The translations under genes were made by a program, and so were the position numbers. From positions 186,001-250,000 of the forward strand of contig NZ_FWXR01000003.1 of the NCBI RefSeq assembly GCF_900176465.1: DNA of 64,000 nucleotides, read 5' to 3'. Positions 34,568 through 44,638 of this stretch are shown in pieces (position 1 is the first letter of the stretch; the number at the start of each line of letters is the position of its first letter). The stretch comes from Fulvimarina manganoxydans. Lineage in GTDB: Bacteria; Pseudomonadota; Alphaproteobacteria; Rhizobiales; Rhizobiaceae. The notes below the pieces were generated by a model that did no database searches, was not told where the DNA came from, and was given only the letters and a program-made list of their open reading frames with translations.

Positions 34568-36046
34568 TCATCCCTTGACCTCCCCATAAGCCTCGAGCGC
34601 GCGTTTGCGGCCGTCCGAATGATCGATGATCGGCTTCGGATAGGTCTTGCCGAGCTCCACCCCTGCCTTTTTGAGGGTGCTGGAGTCGGCTTCCCAAGGC
34701 GCATGGATCGCTTTCTTGGGCAGATCCTTTAGCTCCGGAACGAAGCGCCGGATATAAGTGCCGTCGGGATCGAACTTCTCGCTTTGGGTGATCGGATTGA
34801 AAATGCGGAAGAACGGCTGGGCGTCGGCGCCGGCCCCGCCGATCCACTGCCATTGCGCCGTGTTGGACGCGATGTCCCCATCGACCAGCGTATCCCAGAA
34901 CCAAGCCTCGCCTTCCCGCCAATGGATGAGCAGATCCTTGGTGAGGAAGGAGCCGACGATCATCCGCACCCGGTTGTGCATCCAGCCCGTCTCCCAAAGC
35001 TGTCGCATGCCGGCATCGACGATCGGATAGCCTGTCAGCCCCTTCTGCCAGGCTTTGAGATCGCTCGCCGAGGAGCGCCACGGAAAGTCGTCGAACCGGC
35101 TGTTGAAATTCTTCGTCGCCAGTGCGCCGAAGTGGTGGAGGAGATGATAGTTGAAGTCCCGCCAGACGAGCTCTTGATGGAAGGTGCGCAAAGCCTTGTC
35201 GGCAATCGTGTTGCGTCGCTCGGCATAAGCGCGCGCCGTGTGCCATAGCCGATAGGGTGAGATTTCGCCCCAGCGCAGATGCGCCGACATGCGCGAGGTC
35301 GCATCGTCGAAGGGGCGCTCGCGGCCCTTGTCGTAATCCTGAAGATGATCGTCGCAAAAACATTCGAAGCGCTCATGGGCGGCTTTTTCGCCGATCTCCC
35401 AAAAGCTTGCCATGCCGCCCGACCAGTCGGGCTTTGTCGGCAGCAATCCCCAATCATCGAGCTTGTCCGATTTCGGAAAGGTCGCGGGTTGCTTCAGCCC
35501 ATTGGGCGGATCGACCGGATCGCGGGGTTCGGTCTCCGAGACATTCTTCCAGAAGGGCGTATAGACCTTGTAATAGCCGCCGGTCTTTGTCTGCACCTTG
35601 TCCGGGTCGTGGAGGATATTGGCGGTGAAACGCTCGACCGCCACAGTCTCGCCGAGCGCTTCGACGACCGCATCGTCGACGGCGCGTGAGGCTTGATCAT
35701 AGCGGCGATTGAAGAAGAGTGCCGTGGCGCCTGTCGTCTCGACAATATCGAGAACATGGTTCTTCGCCTTGCCTCTGCGAAGCGTCAATTCCGATCCCTT
35801 GCCGCGCAAGGAGCGGGCAAAACTCTCCAATGAATGATGCAGCCACCATTTATGAGCGCCGCCCAATGAGCGCACCCCATCGGACTCTTCGTCGAGTACG
35901 ACAAGCGGAATGATGGGGCGATCGGTCTCGGCCGCGAGCGCGAGTGCCGGATTATCGTCGAGCCTCAGATCGTCGCGCAGCCAGACGACGATTGGGCCGT
36001 CATCCGCTTGCGCCGTTTTCGCCTTCGGCTCACCGCTCGCTGCCAT
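34568..36046 (-). CDS. phrB: Deoxyribodipyrimidine photolyase (class I, CPD type)
   Basis: 492 residues from ATG 36046. The N-terminal alpha/beta domain begins VVWLRDDLRLDDNPAL; the FAD domain carries HQELVWRDFNYHLL, MRQLWETGWMHNRVRM and the loop DIASNTAQWQWIGG, where the Asn and Trp residues for electron transfer are in place. It repairs UV-made pyrimidine dimers with blue light. It converges on the TRAP operon and lies alone. A codon 27 bases upstream could extend it by nine residues. Confidence 0.93.
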   Translation of the reverse strand: MAASGEPKAKTAQADDGPIVVWLRDDLRLDDNPALALAAETDRPIIPLVVLDEESDGVRSLGGAHKWWLHHSLESFARSLRGKGSELTLRRGKAKNHVLDIVETTGATALFFNRRYDQASRAVDDAVVEALGETVAVERFTANILHDPDKVQTKTGGYYKVYTPFWKNVSETEPRDPVDPPNGLKQPATFPKSDKLDDWGLLPTKPDWSGGMASFWEIGEKAAHERFECFCDDHLQDYDKGRERPFDDATSRMSAHLRWGEISPYRLWHTARAYAERRNTIADKALRTFHQELVWRDFNYHLLHHFGALATKNFNSRFDDFPWRSSASDLKAWQKGLTGYPIVDAGMRQLWETGWMHNRVRMIVGSFLTKDLLIHWREGEAWFWDTLVDGDIASNTAQWQWIGGAGADAQPFFRIFNPITQSEKFDPDGTYIRRFVPELKDLPKKAIHAPWEADSSTLKKAGVELGKTYPKPIIDHSDGRKRALEAYGEVKG

Positions 36047-36172
36047 GGTCGATCGCCCTCTATCCAGTTCCATTGCCCCCTATCTGTCGCGCAGGGACGA
36101 TGGGAAAAGTTGGAAGGGATCGACATGGTCCAGGTTGCGGCGAATGGGCACAAGCGCGGGGTTGTCACACGC

Positions 36173-36406
36173 TCACGTCCAATCGCCTCGCCAACGGAGG
36201 CGATCGGCTGCCCGCAGCGCCTCGTCTCGCGTGATGCCGAGATCCCGAAGCTGGTCATCGGTGAGATCCAGGAGCTGGTGACGCATTCGTCTGCGCTGAT
36301 GGACAGAAGCGAGGAAAGCCAGGCCCCGGGCGAGCAATCGCCGTGTCATCGCTTGAATGCTGGGCTTCGGGCGATGGCTCGTGCGGATTGTGTCGAGCAT
36401 TGTCAT
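36173..36406 (-). CDS. DUF1127 small protein
   Basis: 77 residues. The C-terminal half carries the DUF1127 pattern RRMRHQLLDLTDDQLRDLGITRDEA. Proteins of this type are small, basic and arginine-rich, often stress-induced, and at least some bind RNA or affect phosphate and carbon metabolism. The function of this one is not known. It is divergent from the MocR-type regulator, with about 106 bases of shared promoter DNA. Confidence 0.88.
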   Translation of the reverse strand: MTMLDTIRTSHRPKPSIQAMTRRLLARGLAFLASVHQRRRMRHQLLDLTDDQLRDLGITRDEALRAADRLRWRGDWT

Positions 36407-36512
36407 GGTAAGGTCTCGTCTTTCAGAGGGTCAATTGGATTGTCCCTCTTGTAATGAAGTGGATGATCGATACAATCGACAAGGCGTTTGGGTGACAAAG
36501 AGAGGTGTTGCG

Positions 36513-37931
36513 GTGACAATCGCGTTCCAGGTCGAAGAGGACGGGGATACGCCGTTCTATCTGCGCCTCGCAGCCGCGATCGAGCGGGCGATTCTCGATG
36601 GCGCATTGGCACCGGGCGACAAGCTACCGCCCCAGCGGGATATCGCCTTCGATCTTGGTGTCACCGTTGGGACAATTGGACGAGCCTATCAGGTTGCGCG
36701 CGAGCGGGGACTGACGACAGGCGAAGTGGGTCGCGGCACCTATGTGCGCGACCCGAAAGCATCGTTCCTGGAACGTCACGAGCGACCACGCGCTCCAGAG
36801 AGCCTGCGTACACGCCATACGCTCGATAGCACCCCGCTTCTGCGGCTCGATTCGACATCGGCGCCAGATATCGGGCAGGCCGCCGAAATCGGGCAGACGA
36901 TCGCCGACGTTGTTCACGATGAGCCCCACCGTATCATCGACTACGTTCGCGGCGTCCCACACGCCTGGCGCGAAGCGGGGGCCGAATGGCTTTCCTGCGG
37001 CGGCTATCGGCCATCGCCCGACGATGTCGTGCCAACGGTCGGCGCCGACGCGGCGATCCAGGCGATCATCGGCATGACGACCCATCCCGGCGACCGGATC
37101 GTTCTGGAGGACTTGTCCTACTCGGCTGTCGCCCGCGCCTCCACGATGATCGGGCGGCTTCCCCTGACGGTCGGCATGGACGAGGAGGGCATGCTGCCCG
37201 ACGAACTGGACCGCTGCGCCGCCCGCCAGCATCCCAAGCTTCTCTTTCTGATGCCGGCGGCCAACAATCCGACCGGCCGACGATTGTCCCCCGAGCGGCG
37301 TGAGGCGATTGTCGCCGTCGCACGGCGGCACAATCTGACCATTGTGGAAGATCACGTCTATGGCGCTTTGACCGGCGACGAGGCGGCGCCCATCGCCGCG
37401 CTCGCGCCCGAACGCACCTTCATGGTGGGCGGTTTGTCGAAAGCCGTGGCCGCCGGGGTTCGAGCGGGCTGGATCGCGACGCCGCGCGGTCAGGCCGTGC
37501 GGGCCAATGTCGCCCATTCGATGCTTTCGGGAAGCCGGTCCTTTCTCAACATGGAAACGGCGGCGCGCCTCGTTCTGTCCGGAGATGCCGACGCTATCCG
37601 TGTCCGGATCATCGCAGAATTGAAGGCGCGAGGCGCCGTCTTCGATCAGGTGTTTGGTACGACATCGGAAGGCCCTGCCGCCGTCATGCCGTTTCGTTGG
37701 ATCGAATTGCCGCAACCTTGGACCTCCCCGGCCTTCCAGATCGCGGCTCGCAACAACGGCATTCTGATCGACGGCGAGGACGAATATCGATCGGTGCGGA
37801 CCGATCGGATGACCCATGGCGTTCGGATCGGCCTGTCCTCCGTGCCGGGGCGGGACGAACTCGGCTCGGCCTTGCAAATCCTCAAAGGTCTCTATGACAG
37901 CGGAAGCGTTTCCTTCGACAGCGTCGCTTGA
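36513..37931 (+). CDS. MocR-type PLP-dependent transcriptional regulator (GntR + aminotransferase)
   Basis: 472 residues from GTG 36513, which has AGAGG seven bases upstream. A winged-helix GntR domain (about 10-78: FYLRLAAAIERAILDGAL, LPPQRDIAFDLGVTVGTIGRAY) is joined to a fold-type I aminotransferase domain (about 115-465) with PLP-binding Lys310 in GGLSKAVAAG and the Asp of VEDHVYG. MocR proteins use PLP to sense amino or amine metabolites. Its targets are likely itself and neighbouring genes. It is divergent from the DUF1127 gene; the gene after it is convergent. Confidence 0.9.
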   Translation: MTIAFQVEEDGDTPFYLRLAAAIERAILDGALAPGDKLPPQRDIAFDLGVTVGTIGRAYQVARERGLTTGEVGRGTYVRDPKASFLERHERPRAPESLRTRHTLDSTPLLRLDSTSAPDIGQAAEIGQTIADVVHDEPHRIIDYVRGVPHAWREAGAEWLSCGGYRPSPDDVVPTVGADAAIQAIIGMTTHPGDRIVLEDLSYSAVARASTMIGRLPLTVGMDEEGMLPDELDRCAARQHPKLLFLMPAANNPTGRRLSPERREAIVAVARRHNLTIVEDHVYGALTGDEAAPIAALAPERTFMVGGLSKAVAAGVRAGWIATPRGQAVRANVAHSMLSGSRSFLNMETAARLVLSGDADAIRVRIIAELKARGAVFDQVFGTTSEGPAAVMPFRWIELPQPWTSPAFQIAARNNGILIDGEDEYRSVRTDRMTHGVRIGLSSVPGRDELGSALQILKGLYDSGSVSFDSVA

Positions 37932-37943
37932 TCCTCTGCTCTC

Positions 37944-39356
37944 TCAGGCGACCCGGAAATAGCCGGTCATTCCGGTCTTCTGATGCTCGATGATGTGGCA
38001 GTGAAAGACCCAGTCGCCGGGATTGTCGGCGACGAGGCCGAGCTGAACCGTCTCGTCCGGGAAGATGAGATAGGTGTCGGAGGTCAGTTTTGGCGCGTCT
38101 TCGCGCGTTGAGCGCAGCACGGTGAAATTCATGCCATGGAGATGGATCGGATGGGCGTGCGGCGTCACATTCTTCATGGTCAGAACGTAGCTCTGGCCAA
38201 GCTTCAGCTCCTCGATCGGCGCCAGGGGATCGGCGGTGTCGCCTGGCCAGGGCACCTTGTTGATCGCCCAGAAGGAATAGCCGAGCGAGCCACAGATCGA
38301 ATTCTTCGCCGCTTGTTCGGCCGTCGCGCTGAGGAGAAGCGGAATTTCGGTCGCGCTCGACAGGTCGAATTCCGGTTGGGGATTCGGCGCGAGCGGCCCC
38401 ACATCGCCAAGCGCATGGTTCAGGCTTGGCCCGACCGATCTGAGCGTCGCGACCGTGGCCGGTGTCGATGGGCGGTGATCGGTCAAGGTGACGCCGCGCC
38501 CTTCCTCAGCGGGCATGCGGATGGCGATGTCCGCCCGTTGTCCCGGCGAGAGGATCAGGAGATCGAGCGGGACCCGTTGCGGTAAAGGCTGGGCGTCGAT
38601 GGCCAGGACCTCGGCCTCTGCGCCCTCGAGCTTCAGTTGCAGGATTCGCGTGACGTCGGTGACGGCGATCCGCAGCCGGACGACCCCGCCGCTCGGGGCG
38701 TCATAAATGGGCTCGACCTGCCAATTGGCCGTCCGCACGGTGCCGAATGTCCCGGACCTGGCGGCCTCGCGCGGCTTGAACTGGCTGATGAACTGCCCGT
38801 TTCCGCCGAGCCGCCAATCGCGCAGATTGAGGACGATCTCGGCATCGAAAACAGGGTCGGCAGGGTCTTCGACCACCATGACACCTGCGAGCCCATGGCC
38901 CATCTGCTCCAGCGTGTTGCAATGGGGATGATACCAGAACGTGCCGGCATCGGGCGGCGTGAAGGCATAGTCGAAGCTGCGGCCCGGCGAGACGTTCGGT
39001 TGGGTGAGAAACGGAACGCCGTCCATCTTGTTCGCAATGCGAAGCCCATGCCAGTGAATGGTCGTCGGCTCGTCGAGTTGGTTGACGAGACGGGCGGCGA
39101 ACGGGTCTCCGCGCTTCAGGCGCAGAACCGGCGGCATGGCGCCGGGCGCCTCGCCATAGGTGAAGACGTTCTTGGTCGGGATCTCGCCGAAGATCCGCGC
39201 GTCGGTCGGCCTTGGCTTCAATTCGATCGGAGCCGGGCCGGCGAAGGCTTGCGGCCAGCGGACCCCGAGGCCGGCGCCGGCTGCACAGCTTGCGCCGATC
39301 ACGGAGGACTTCAGAAAAGCGCGGCGGGACAGGTGGGGCACGGCGGCACCTCGCAT
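37944..39356 (-). CDS. Tat-exported multicopper oxidase
   Basis: 470 residues. Tat signal SRRAFLKSS near the start. Copper ligands are complete: HWHG at 101-104, YHPH at 142-145, HPIHLHG near 400, and HCHIIEHQKTGM at 452-463. The last motif includes the type 1 copper Cys453, His458 and the axial Met463. It is a periplasmic laccase-like enzyme, perhaps for cuprous ion, phenols or manganese. A GTG five codons after the first ATG, with AGG upstream, is an alternative start that would still keep the Tat motif. Confidence 0.9.
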   Translation of the reverse strand: MRGAAVPHLSRRAFLKSSVIGASCAAGAGLGVRWPQAFAGPAPIELKPRPTDARIFGEIPTKNVFTYGEAPGAMPPVLRLKRGDPFAARLVNQLDEPTTIHWHGLRIANKMDGVPFLTQPNVSPGRSFDYAFTPPDAGTFWYHPHCNTLEQMGHGLAGVMVVEDPADPVFDAEIVLNLRDWRLGGNGQFISQFKPREAARSGTFGTVRTANWQVEPIYDAPSGGVVRLRIAVTDVTRILQLKLEGAEAEVLAIDAQPLPQRVPLDLLILSPGQRADIAIRMPAEEGRGVTLTDHRPSTPATVATLRSVGPSLNHALGDVGPLAPNPQPEFDLSSATEIPLLLSATAEQAAKNSICGSLGYSFWAINKVPWPGDTADPLAPIEELKLGQSYVLTMKNVTPHAHPIHLHGMNFTVLRSTREDAPKLTSDTYLIFPDETVQLGLVADNPGDWVFHCHIIEHQKTGMTGYFRVA

Positions 39357-39439
39357 CTCAGGTGATGGGAGAGATGTCCCGCATAGACCTGATGTACGAT
39401 ATCATCAATAAGGGGCGTCCACGGATTTTCGGTAGCGAC

Positions 39440-40048
39440 TTATCCGGTCTGGCCGCCGCCAACCTTTAGTGAAAAGATGCGGTGATAGATCTCGGCAAGG
39501 TCCAACTCGACACCAAGCACAGCGATTGGAATGGCCCCTTCATCGATCAATCGGGGCTCGGCGTTCCACGTCCCCTCCGTGTCTCGCAAGAACAGCCAGA
39601 CGAAGGGCCGCGTCTGGTCGACGATCATATAGACCTGAAGACTGGGCAAAGCTTGGTATTCGAACCGCTTGATCCCGAAATCCAACGGTGCCGTCGAATG
39701 GGACAGCACTTCAACGAGAAGTAGGGGCGAGTCGCTCTTCCTCGCCATCAAATCGTCGTTGGTCTCTTCGACCATGAGATCGGCATAGCGAACCGTCTTT
39801 GGCCCAGTCTGAACCGCGAAGTCGCCCTGCGTGACCATGTAGCGCGAACGGTCGAGCCGGCTTTGCAACGCATAGTCGATATTGCTGACGATGTTGGCAT
39901 GGGAGCGCGTGACATTCGGAAGCATTCTCACGACCCCTTCGACGAGTTCGAAGCGCTCTTCGCGGTGCTCGATCCAATCGAAGAACGCCTCGACAGTCAG
40001 GGGCTGCGCCGCTTCGTCAATCTTACGGTCATCTGCAAGCGCGCTCAT
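39440..40048 (-). CDS. Uma2-family (DUF820) PD-(D/E)XK nuclease-like protein
   Basis: 202 residues. The Uma2/DUF820 fold is visible: TVEAFFDWIEHREERFELVEG, then RYADLMVEE, LLLVEVLSHSTAPLDFGIK and YMIVDQ. The Asp, Glu and Lys of the PD-(D/E)XK active site are present (YADLMV, LLVEVLS, GIKRFEY), so nuclease activity is possible. Such genes are abundant in some bacteria, often near mobile DNA, but no mobile element is seen here. Function unknown. Confidence 0.82.
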   Translation of the reverse strand: MSALADDRKIDEAAQPLTVEAFFDWIEHREERFELVEGVVRMLPNVTRSHANIVSNIDYALQSRLDRSRYMVTQGDFAVQTGPKTVRYADLMVEETNDDLMARKSDSPLLLVEVLSHSTAPLDFGIKRFEYQALPSLQVYMIVDQTRPFVWLFLRDTEGTWNAEPRLIDEGAIPIAVLGVELDLAEIYHRIFSLKVGGGQTG

Positions 40049-40234
40049 GCCGGCCTCCTGATCCGTCCTTCAGTCCCATATATAGCAGATCGGCCTCGCC
40101 TTCAGCACGAACAAGCCGACGCCAGCGCCGAGGAGACCTAGGCGAGCGATGGCAGACGAGCCGAACCGCTTGATGCCTTCGCCCCTTTCCTCTAGCCAGC
40201 TTAAAAGAAGATTTTGCATTCAGCGGAAACCGCC

Positions 40235-41734
40235 ATGACCCTCGTCGATACGCGTGAACCCGATCCGAAGAGTTTCATTTCCGGCGCCACGGGCGATTGG
40301 GAGATCGTCATCGGCATGGAGGTCCATGCCCAGGTGACGTCGGAGGCCAAGCTCTTCTCCGGCGCCTCCACCGATTTCGGTGCGGAGGCCAACGCCCATG
40401 TCAGCCTCGTCGATGCGGCCATGCCAGGCATGCTTCCGGTGATCAACGAGGAATGCGTGCGGCAGGCGATCCGCACCGGGCTCGGGCTGAAGGCGCAGAT
40501 CAACAAGCGTTCGATCTTCGATCGCAAGAACTATTTCTATCCCGATCTGCCTCAGGGCTATCAGATCAGCCAGTTCAAGGATCCGATCGTCGGCGAAGGC
40601 ATCGTCACGGTCTCGGTCGGCCCGGACAAAAGCGGCGAGTTCCGCGACATCGAAGTCGGTGTCGAGCGGCTGCATCTGGAACAGGATGCCGGCAAATCGA
40701 TGCATGATCAGCATCCGACGATGAGCTTCGTCGATCTGAACCGTTCGGGTGTCGCGCTGATGGAAATCGTGTCGAAGCCGGACATGCGCTCGGCCGAAGA
40801 GGCGAAGGCCTATCTCACCAAGCTGCGCACGATCTTGCGTTATCTCGGAACCTGCGACGGCAATATGGACGAAGGCTCCATGCGTGCCGACGTCAATGTG
40901 TCCGTCCGGCGTCCCGGCGGTCCCTTCGGCACGCGCTGCGAGATCAAGAACGTCAACTCGATCCGCTTCGTCGGTCAGGCGATCGAATCGGAAGCCCGTC
41001 GCCAGATCGCGCTCATCGAAGATGGCGGCGTCGTGGATCAAGAGACGCGGCTCTTCGATCCGGTCAAGGGCGAGACGCGGGCCATGCGCACAAAGGAAGA
41101 TGCGCATGACTATCGCTATTTCCCCGATCCCGACCTTCTGCCGCTCGAATTCGACCAGGCCTATATCGACGCCCTTCTCGCCGAGCTGCCGGAGCTTCCT
41201 GACGACAAGAAGGCTCGCTTTGTCAGCGAATCCGGTCTGTCGACCTATGACGCCTCGATCCTCGTCTCCGACAAGGCGATCGCCGACTTCTTCGAGAAGG
41301 TCGCCAAGGGCCGCGACGCCAAGCAGGCGGCCAACTGGGTCATCAATGATCTTCTGGGCGCCCTGAACAAAGCCGGCAAGGACATCGACGAAACGCCCGT
41401 TTCGGCCGACCAACTCGGCGCGATCCTCGATCTCATCCGCGAAGGCACAATTTCAGGCAAGATCGCCAAAGACCTCTTCGAGATCGTCTGGAACGAGGGC
41501 GGTGATCCCAAGGAGATCGTCGAGAGCCGCGGCATGAAGCAGGTGACCGACACCGGCGCGATCGAGAAGGCGGTGGACGAAGTGATCGCCGCCAATCCCG
41601 AAAAGGTCGAGCAGGCGAAGGCCAAGCCCTCACTCGCCGGTTGGTTCGTCGGCCAGGTGATGAAGGCGACGGGCGGCAAGGCTAACCCGCAGGCGGTCAA
41701 CGCCCTCGTGAAGGAAAAGCTGGGGGTCGAATGA
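40235..41734 (+). CDS. gatB: Aspartyl/glutamyl-tRNA amidotransferase subunit B
   Basis: 499 residues from ATG 40235; a TTG at 40214 is the only earlier candidate. GatB features include [20 protein letters not shown] at the start, [12 protein letters not shown], the metal-binding [19 protein letters not shown] and a C-terminal YqeY-like tail. It activates the misacylated tRNA carboxylate with ATP and transfers ammonia supplied by GatA. It is about 16 kb from gatC and gatA. It overlaps the next GNAT gene by four bases. Confidence 0.96.
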   Translation: MTLVDTREPDPKSFISGATGDWEIVIGMEVHAQVTSEAKLFSGASTDFGAEANAHVSLVDAAMPGMLPVINEECVRQAIRTGLGLKAQINKRSIFDRKNYFYPDLPQGYQISQFKDPIVGEGIVTVSVGPDKSGEFRDIEVGVERLHLEQDAGKSMHDQHPTMSFVDLNRSGVALMEIVSKPDMRSAEEAKAYLTKLRTILRYLGTCDGNMDEGSMRADVNVSVRRPGGPFGTRCEIKNVNSIRFVGQAIESEARRQIALIEDGGVVDQETRLFDPVKGETRAMRTKEDAHDYRYFPDPDLLPLEFDQAYIDALLAELPELPDDKKARFVSESGLSTYDASILVSDKAIADFFEKVAKGRDAKQAANWVINDLLGALNKAGKDIDETPVSADQLGAILDLIREGTISGKIAKDLFEIVWNEGGDPKEIVESRGMKQVTDTGAIEKAVDEVIAANPEKVEQAKAKPSLAGWFVGQVMKATGGKANPQAVNALVKEKLGVE

Positions 41735-42231
41735 CCTTCTTCATTCGCACGGCCGGGCGCGCCGATCTGCCGACGATCAGCGCGCTTCTCTCCGAAACGT
41801 GGCACGACACTTACGACGGTATCTATGGTGTTGACCGCGTCTCGGAGATCACCAAGTCCTGGCATTCGCTGAAAGCGCTCGAACCGCGATTGGGTCGCCC
41901 GGAATCGGAATTTGTCGTCGCCGACGACGGTCGGCGTCTGGGCGGCATGGCCTTTGCTGCCTCCTCGGACGCGCAGCGAAAGCTGGTCGTTCTGCACCAG
42001 CTCTATGTGCATCCGAGTGTCCAGGGACAGGGGATCGGAACCGAGCTTCTGCGGGAGATTTTCGAGGCGTTCCCGGATGCCTTGACGATCCGGCTGGAGG
42101 TCGAGGAAGCCAACGAAAAGGCTCTGAATTTCTACAAGAGCCACGGTTTCGTGGCGACGGGACGGACCGACAATTGCGGTGATCGGACGAGCGGAATTCC
42201 CGCCCTCGTTATGGAGCGACCTCTCGGCTAA
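41731..42231 (+). CDS. GNAT-family N-acetyltransferase
   Basis: 166 residues. The acetyl-CoA loop is [10 protein letters not shown] (about 97-106), followed by [18 protein letters not shown], the typical GNAT motif B. It overlaps the stop of gatB by four bases, so it is probably co-translated. A second GNAT gene sits between gatC and gatA; the two are not obviously recent copies. Substrate unknown. Confidence 0.88.
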   Translation: MTFFIRTAGRADLPTISALLSETWHDTYDGIYGVDRVSEITKSWHSLKALEPRLGRPESEFVVADDGRRLGGMAFAASSDAQRKLVVLHQLYVHPSVQGQGIGTELLREIFEAFPDALTIRLEVEEANEKALNFYKSHGFVATGRTDNCGDRTSGIPALVMERPLG

Positions 42232-42346
42232 GCTCTTTCGCCGGTCGCCCCCTCTTCCGCACCGCAAGGTGGACGTCGCATTCCGCTGCGCCAACTCGTC
42301 AGGCACGCGTCGCTTCTGGCGCGAACCGAGGAGTCGAGGCACGAAG

Positions 42347-42817
42347 ATGCGCCTACTCAAGCTTTATTTCGGTTTCGAACGGGTGATCTCGCACCTCCTT
42401 CTGGTTGGGATGGTCGGCGTGGTTCTGCTCGCGGCCTGGAGCTTCTTTCGGGCAACGGCGCTCGCGCTGTTCGATCTCGGTCATCCGCTCGATTACTCGG
42501 CCTTCCAGACCTTATTTGATCGGGTTCTGGCCGCCATCATCGCGCTGGAACTCGCCCATTCGATCCATCAGATGGCGCTAGGCGACCATCGTCTCGCCCA
42601 GGTTCGAACCGTTGTCGTCATCGGCATGCTGGCTGTGGTGCGAAAGCTGATACTCCTCGAGGTCGACAGCACCTCGGGGGCGTTCCTCGTGGGCCTCGCG
42701 GCAACGATCCTCGCACTCGGTCTCGTTCTTCTGATGATCGGACATCTTCAAAAACGGGACGAACGGGAGCGGCAGAGCGCAAACCAGATCAGCACTGATG
42801 AAAAGGGGGAAGCTTGA
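42347..42817 (+). CDS. PsiE-family membrane protein
   Basis: 156 residues from ATG 42347. Four hydrophobic segments (about 14-34, 57-74, 83-102 and 108-128) and the family line FDRVLAAIIALELAHSI, followed by VRTVVVIGMLAVVRKLILLEV, match the phosphate-starvation-inducible PsiE family. The function is unknown in most bacteria. It is followed by the NDUFA12 gene after about 120 bases. Upstream in-frame codons give an unlikely extension. Confidence 0.8.
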   Translation: MRLLKLYFGFERVISHLLLVGMVGVVLLAAWSFFRATALALFDLGHPLDYSAFQTLFDRVLAAIIALELAHSIHQMALGDHRLAQVRTVVVIGMLAVVRKLILLEVDSTSGAFLVGLAATILALGLVLLMIGHLQKRDERERQSANQISTDEKGEA

Positions 42818-42937
42818 GCGTTGCGCCGCGCCACAAGCTTTCCTCGTTGCAAAGCGACCTTTCGGCTGGCCTCTCATGGGTGGACAATGGGCGCGCGCCG
42901 CAGCATAAGACCGGTAACACAAGCGACGGGTGGCTCG

Positions 42938-43321
42938 ATGAAAGAGTGGCTTCTGCAGATCTTCACATGGTGGAACGGGCAGACGATCGGTACCCGCTTC
43001 TACACATGGCGGCATGGCCGGAAGGTCGGTGAGGACGAATTCGGCAACGTCTATTACACCAATGCCGACAATACGCGCCGTTGGGTGATCTTCAACGGTC
43101 CGGTCGAGGCGACGACGATCCCCACGGGTTGGCATGGCTGGATGCATCACCGCGTGGCGACGCCGCCTTCCGAGGAGAACTATAAGCCTAGGGACTGGCA
43201 GAAGCCCTTCGTGCAGAATTGGACGGGCACCGGCAAAGCCTATCGGCCAGCCGGCTCGCTTCTGCGCCCTGGCCAGGAGCGCCCGCGCGTCACCGGCGAA
43301 TACGACGCCTGGACCCCGTGA
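42938..43321 (+). CDS. NDUFA12-family complex I accessory protein
   Basis: 127 residues. The NDUFA12 (B17.2) pattern is complete: WWNGQTIGTRFYTWRHGRK, VGEDEFGNVYYTN, then RRWVIFNG, WHGWMHHR and a final PRVTGEYDAWTP. In alphaproteobacteria this protein is an accessory subunit of respiratory NADH dehydrogenase, shared with mitochondria. It supports an alphaproteobacterial origin of the sequence. The complex I genes themselves are not in the window. A terminator-like hairpin follows. Confidence 0.93.
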   Translation: MKEWLLQIFTWWNGQTIGTRFYTWRHGRKVGEDEFGNVYYTNADNTRRWVIFNGPVEATTIPTGWHGWMHHRVATPPSEENYKPRDWQKPFVQNWTGTGKAYRPAGSLLRPGQERPRVTGEYDAWTP

Positions 43322-43394
43322 TCGTCATCTGCGGTATACGGTTGTCTGGGCCGAGAAGCCGCATCCTGCCTGCGCGTTTTCAAATCCGTTGTCG

Positions 43395-43450
43395 AAAGGT
43401 GGCGAGGTGGATGCCCTAACAAGGCTCTTATCTCCACTTCGCCTTTCTTT
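43395..43450 (+). terminator. Hairpin with T-rich tail after the NDUFA12 gene
   Basis: A long imperfect stem pairs GCGAGGTGGA with TCCACTTCGC (one wobble), extended by AAAGG/CCTTT with a small bulge, and is followed by a pyrimidine-rich TTTCTTT run. It lies about 75 bases past the stop codon. Confidence 0.55.
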
Positions 43451-43595
43451 GGTCCGGCTCGGTCGCTAGATCGGGAATGATAAGGGGAGCCGGTCCGTTC
43501 GGTTTCCCGGCACAATCTCGATTGGCTCTAAACCGTTTTCCTGAGCCCGGTCGAGGGCGAGTTGCCGCCCGAATGTTCCTTGCGCAAAGTCGACC

Positions 43596-44018
43596 ATGCC
43601 GAAGCTTTCATCGATCCTCTTCCGATTTTCTCTCGCAGGGCTCGCCAGCTTAGCCGCATCCGGCCTGACATCAGCCGAAGCTCAGACGCGAATCGAGAAT
43701 CCGGTCGCAGTCTTTTCGGGGCTCGACAAGATTACGGGCCGGCTCACCACATTCGACGTGTTCATCAACGAGACGGTTCAATTCGGCGCGCTTCAGGTCA
43801 CACCAAAGGTCTGTCTGACGAGCGCCGAGGGCGAAGCGGCCAGGACCGACGCCTTCGTGGAAGTGGATGAGATTACTCTCGACCGCGATATCCAGCGCAT
43901 TTTCTCAGGCTGGATGTTCGCCGCGTCTCCCGGGCTTAACGCGATCGAGCACCCGGTCTACGACGTCTGGCTCAAAGCCTGTAAGACGGAAACAGACGTT
44001 CCGGCGCCCGCCGAATAG
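43596..44018 (+). CDS. DUF2155 secreted protein
   Basis: 140 residues with a signal peptide (about 1-29, ending SAEA). The mature part shows the DUF2155 lines [31 protein letters not shown] and [27 protein letters not shown]. The two cysteines may form a disulfide in the periplasm. Its role is unknown, but the gene is regularly next to aat and accC in Hyphomicrobiales. Its last 61 bases overlap the 3' end of aat on the other strand. Confidence 0.88.
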   Translation: MPKLSSILFRFSLAGLASLAASGLTSAEAQTRIENPVAVFSGLDKITGRLTTFDVFINETVQFGALQVTPKVCLTSAEGEAARTDAFVEVDEITLDRDIQRIFSGWMFAASPGLNAIEHPVYDVWLKACKTETDVPAPAE

Positions 44019-44629
44019 AACGTCGCATCCGCTTCGATCGCCTCGGCAAGCCGTGCCTGATACACATCCCGCGTGATCTCGATCGCACCGAAGCGGGCGA
44101 GATGGCTGGTCAGGAATTGCGTGTCGAGGAGCGTGTAGCCCCCACGGACCATGCGCTCCCACAAAAAGGCGAGGGCAACCTTCGAGGCGTCCGTCTCGCG
44201 CGAAAACATGCTCTCGCCAAAGAAGGCGCCGCCCAGCGAGACGCCATAGAGACCCCCCACCAGAAAGCCGTCCCGCCAGGTCTCGACGGAATGGGCGTAT
44301 CCCTCTTCGAAGAGCGCCAGATAGAGATTGCGAATGGTCGGGTTGATCCAGGTCTCGATCCGACCCGGTGCCGGCTCGGCGCAACCATCGACCACGGCCG
44401 CAAAGGCGGTGTCCACGGTCACGGTGAAGGTCTCGCGTTTGATAACCTTCTTCAGGCTTCGCGGGCAATGAAAACCGTCGAGCGGCAGGATGCCGCGCTC
44501 GTTCGGATCGACCCAGAAGAGGCGCGGATCGGTCGATGACTCGGCCATCGGGAAGATGCCGCAGGCATAAGCCTTCAGCAACACCGCCGGCGTGATCTCG
44601 AATCCTTTTCCGCGCCCGGTGCGGGCCAT
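43958..44629 (-). CDS. aat: Leucyl/phenylalanyl-tRNA-protein transferase
   Basis: 223 residues. The core motifs [44 protein letters not shown] and [18 protein letters not shown] are typical of Aat, which adds Leu or Phe to proteins with N-terminal Arg or Lys so that ClpS/ClpAP can degrade them. The C-terminal about 20 residues overlap, in antisense, the end of the DUF2155 gene. It lies nine bases from the end of accC, upstream on the same strand. Confidence 0.95.
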   Translation of the reverse strand: MARTGRGKGFEITPAVLLKAYACGIFPMAESSTDPRLFWVDPNERGILPLDGFHCPRSLKKVIKRETFTVTVDTAFAAVVDGCAEPAPGRIETWINPTIRNLYLALFEEGYAHSVETWRDGFLVGGLYGVSLGGAFFGESMFSRETDASKVALAFLWERMVRGGYTLLDTQFLTSHLARFGAIEITRDVYQARLAEAIEADATFYSAGAGTSVSVLQALSQTS

Positions 44630-44638
44630 CTCCGCCCC

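Noticed and set aside
36439-36520. GATTGT/ACAATC half-sites between the DUF1127 and MocR genes as an operator
   Set aside because: The arms are short and widely spaced, and a third copy lies over the start codon; too weak to call without comparison.
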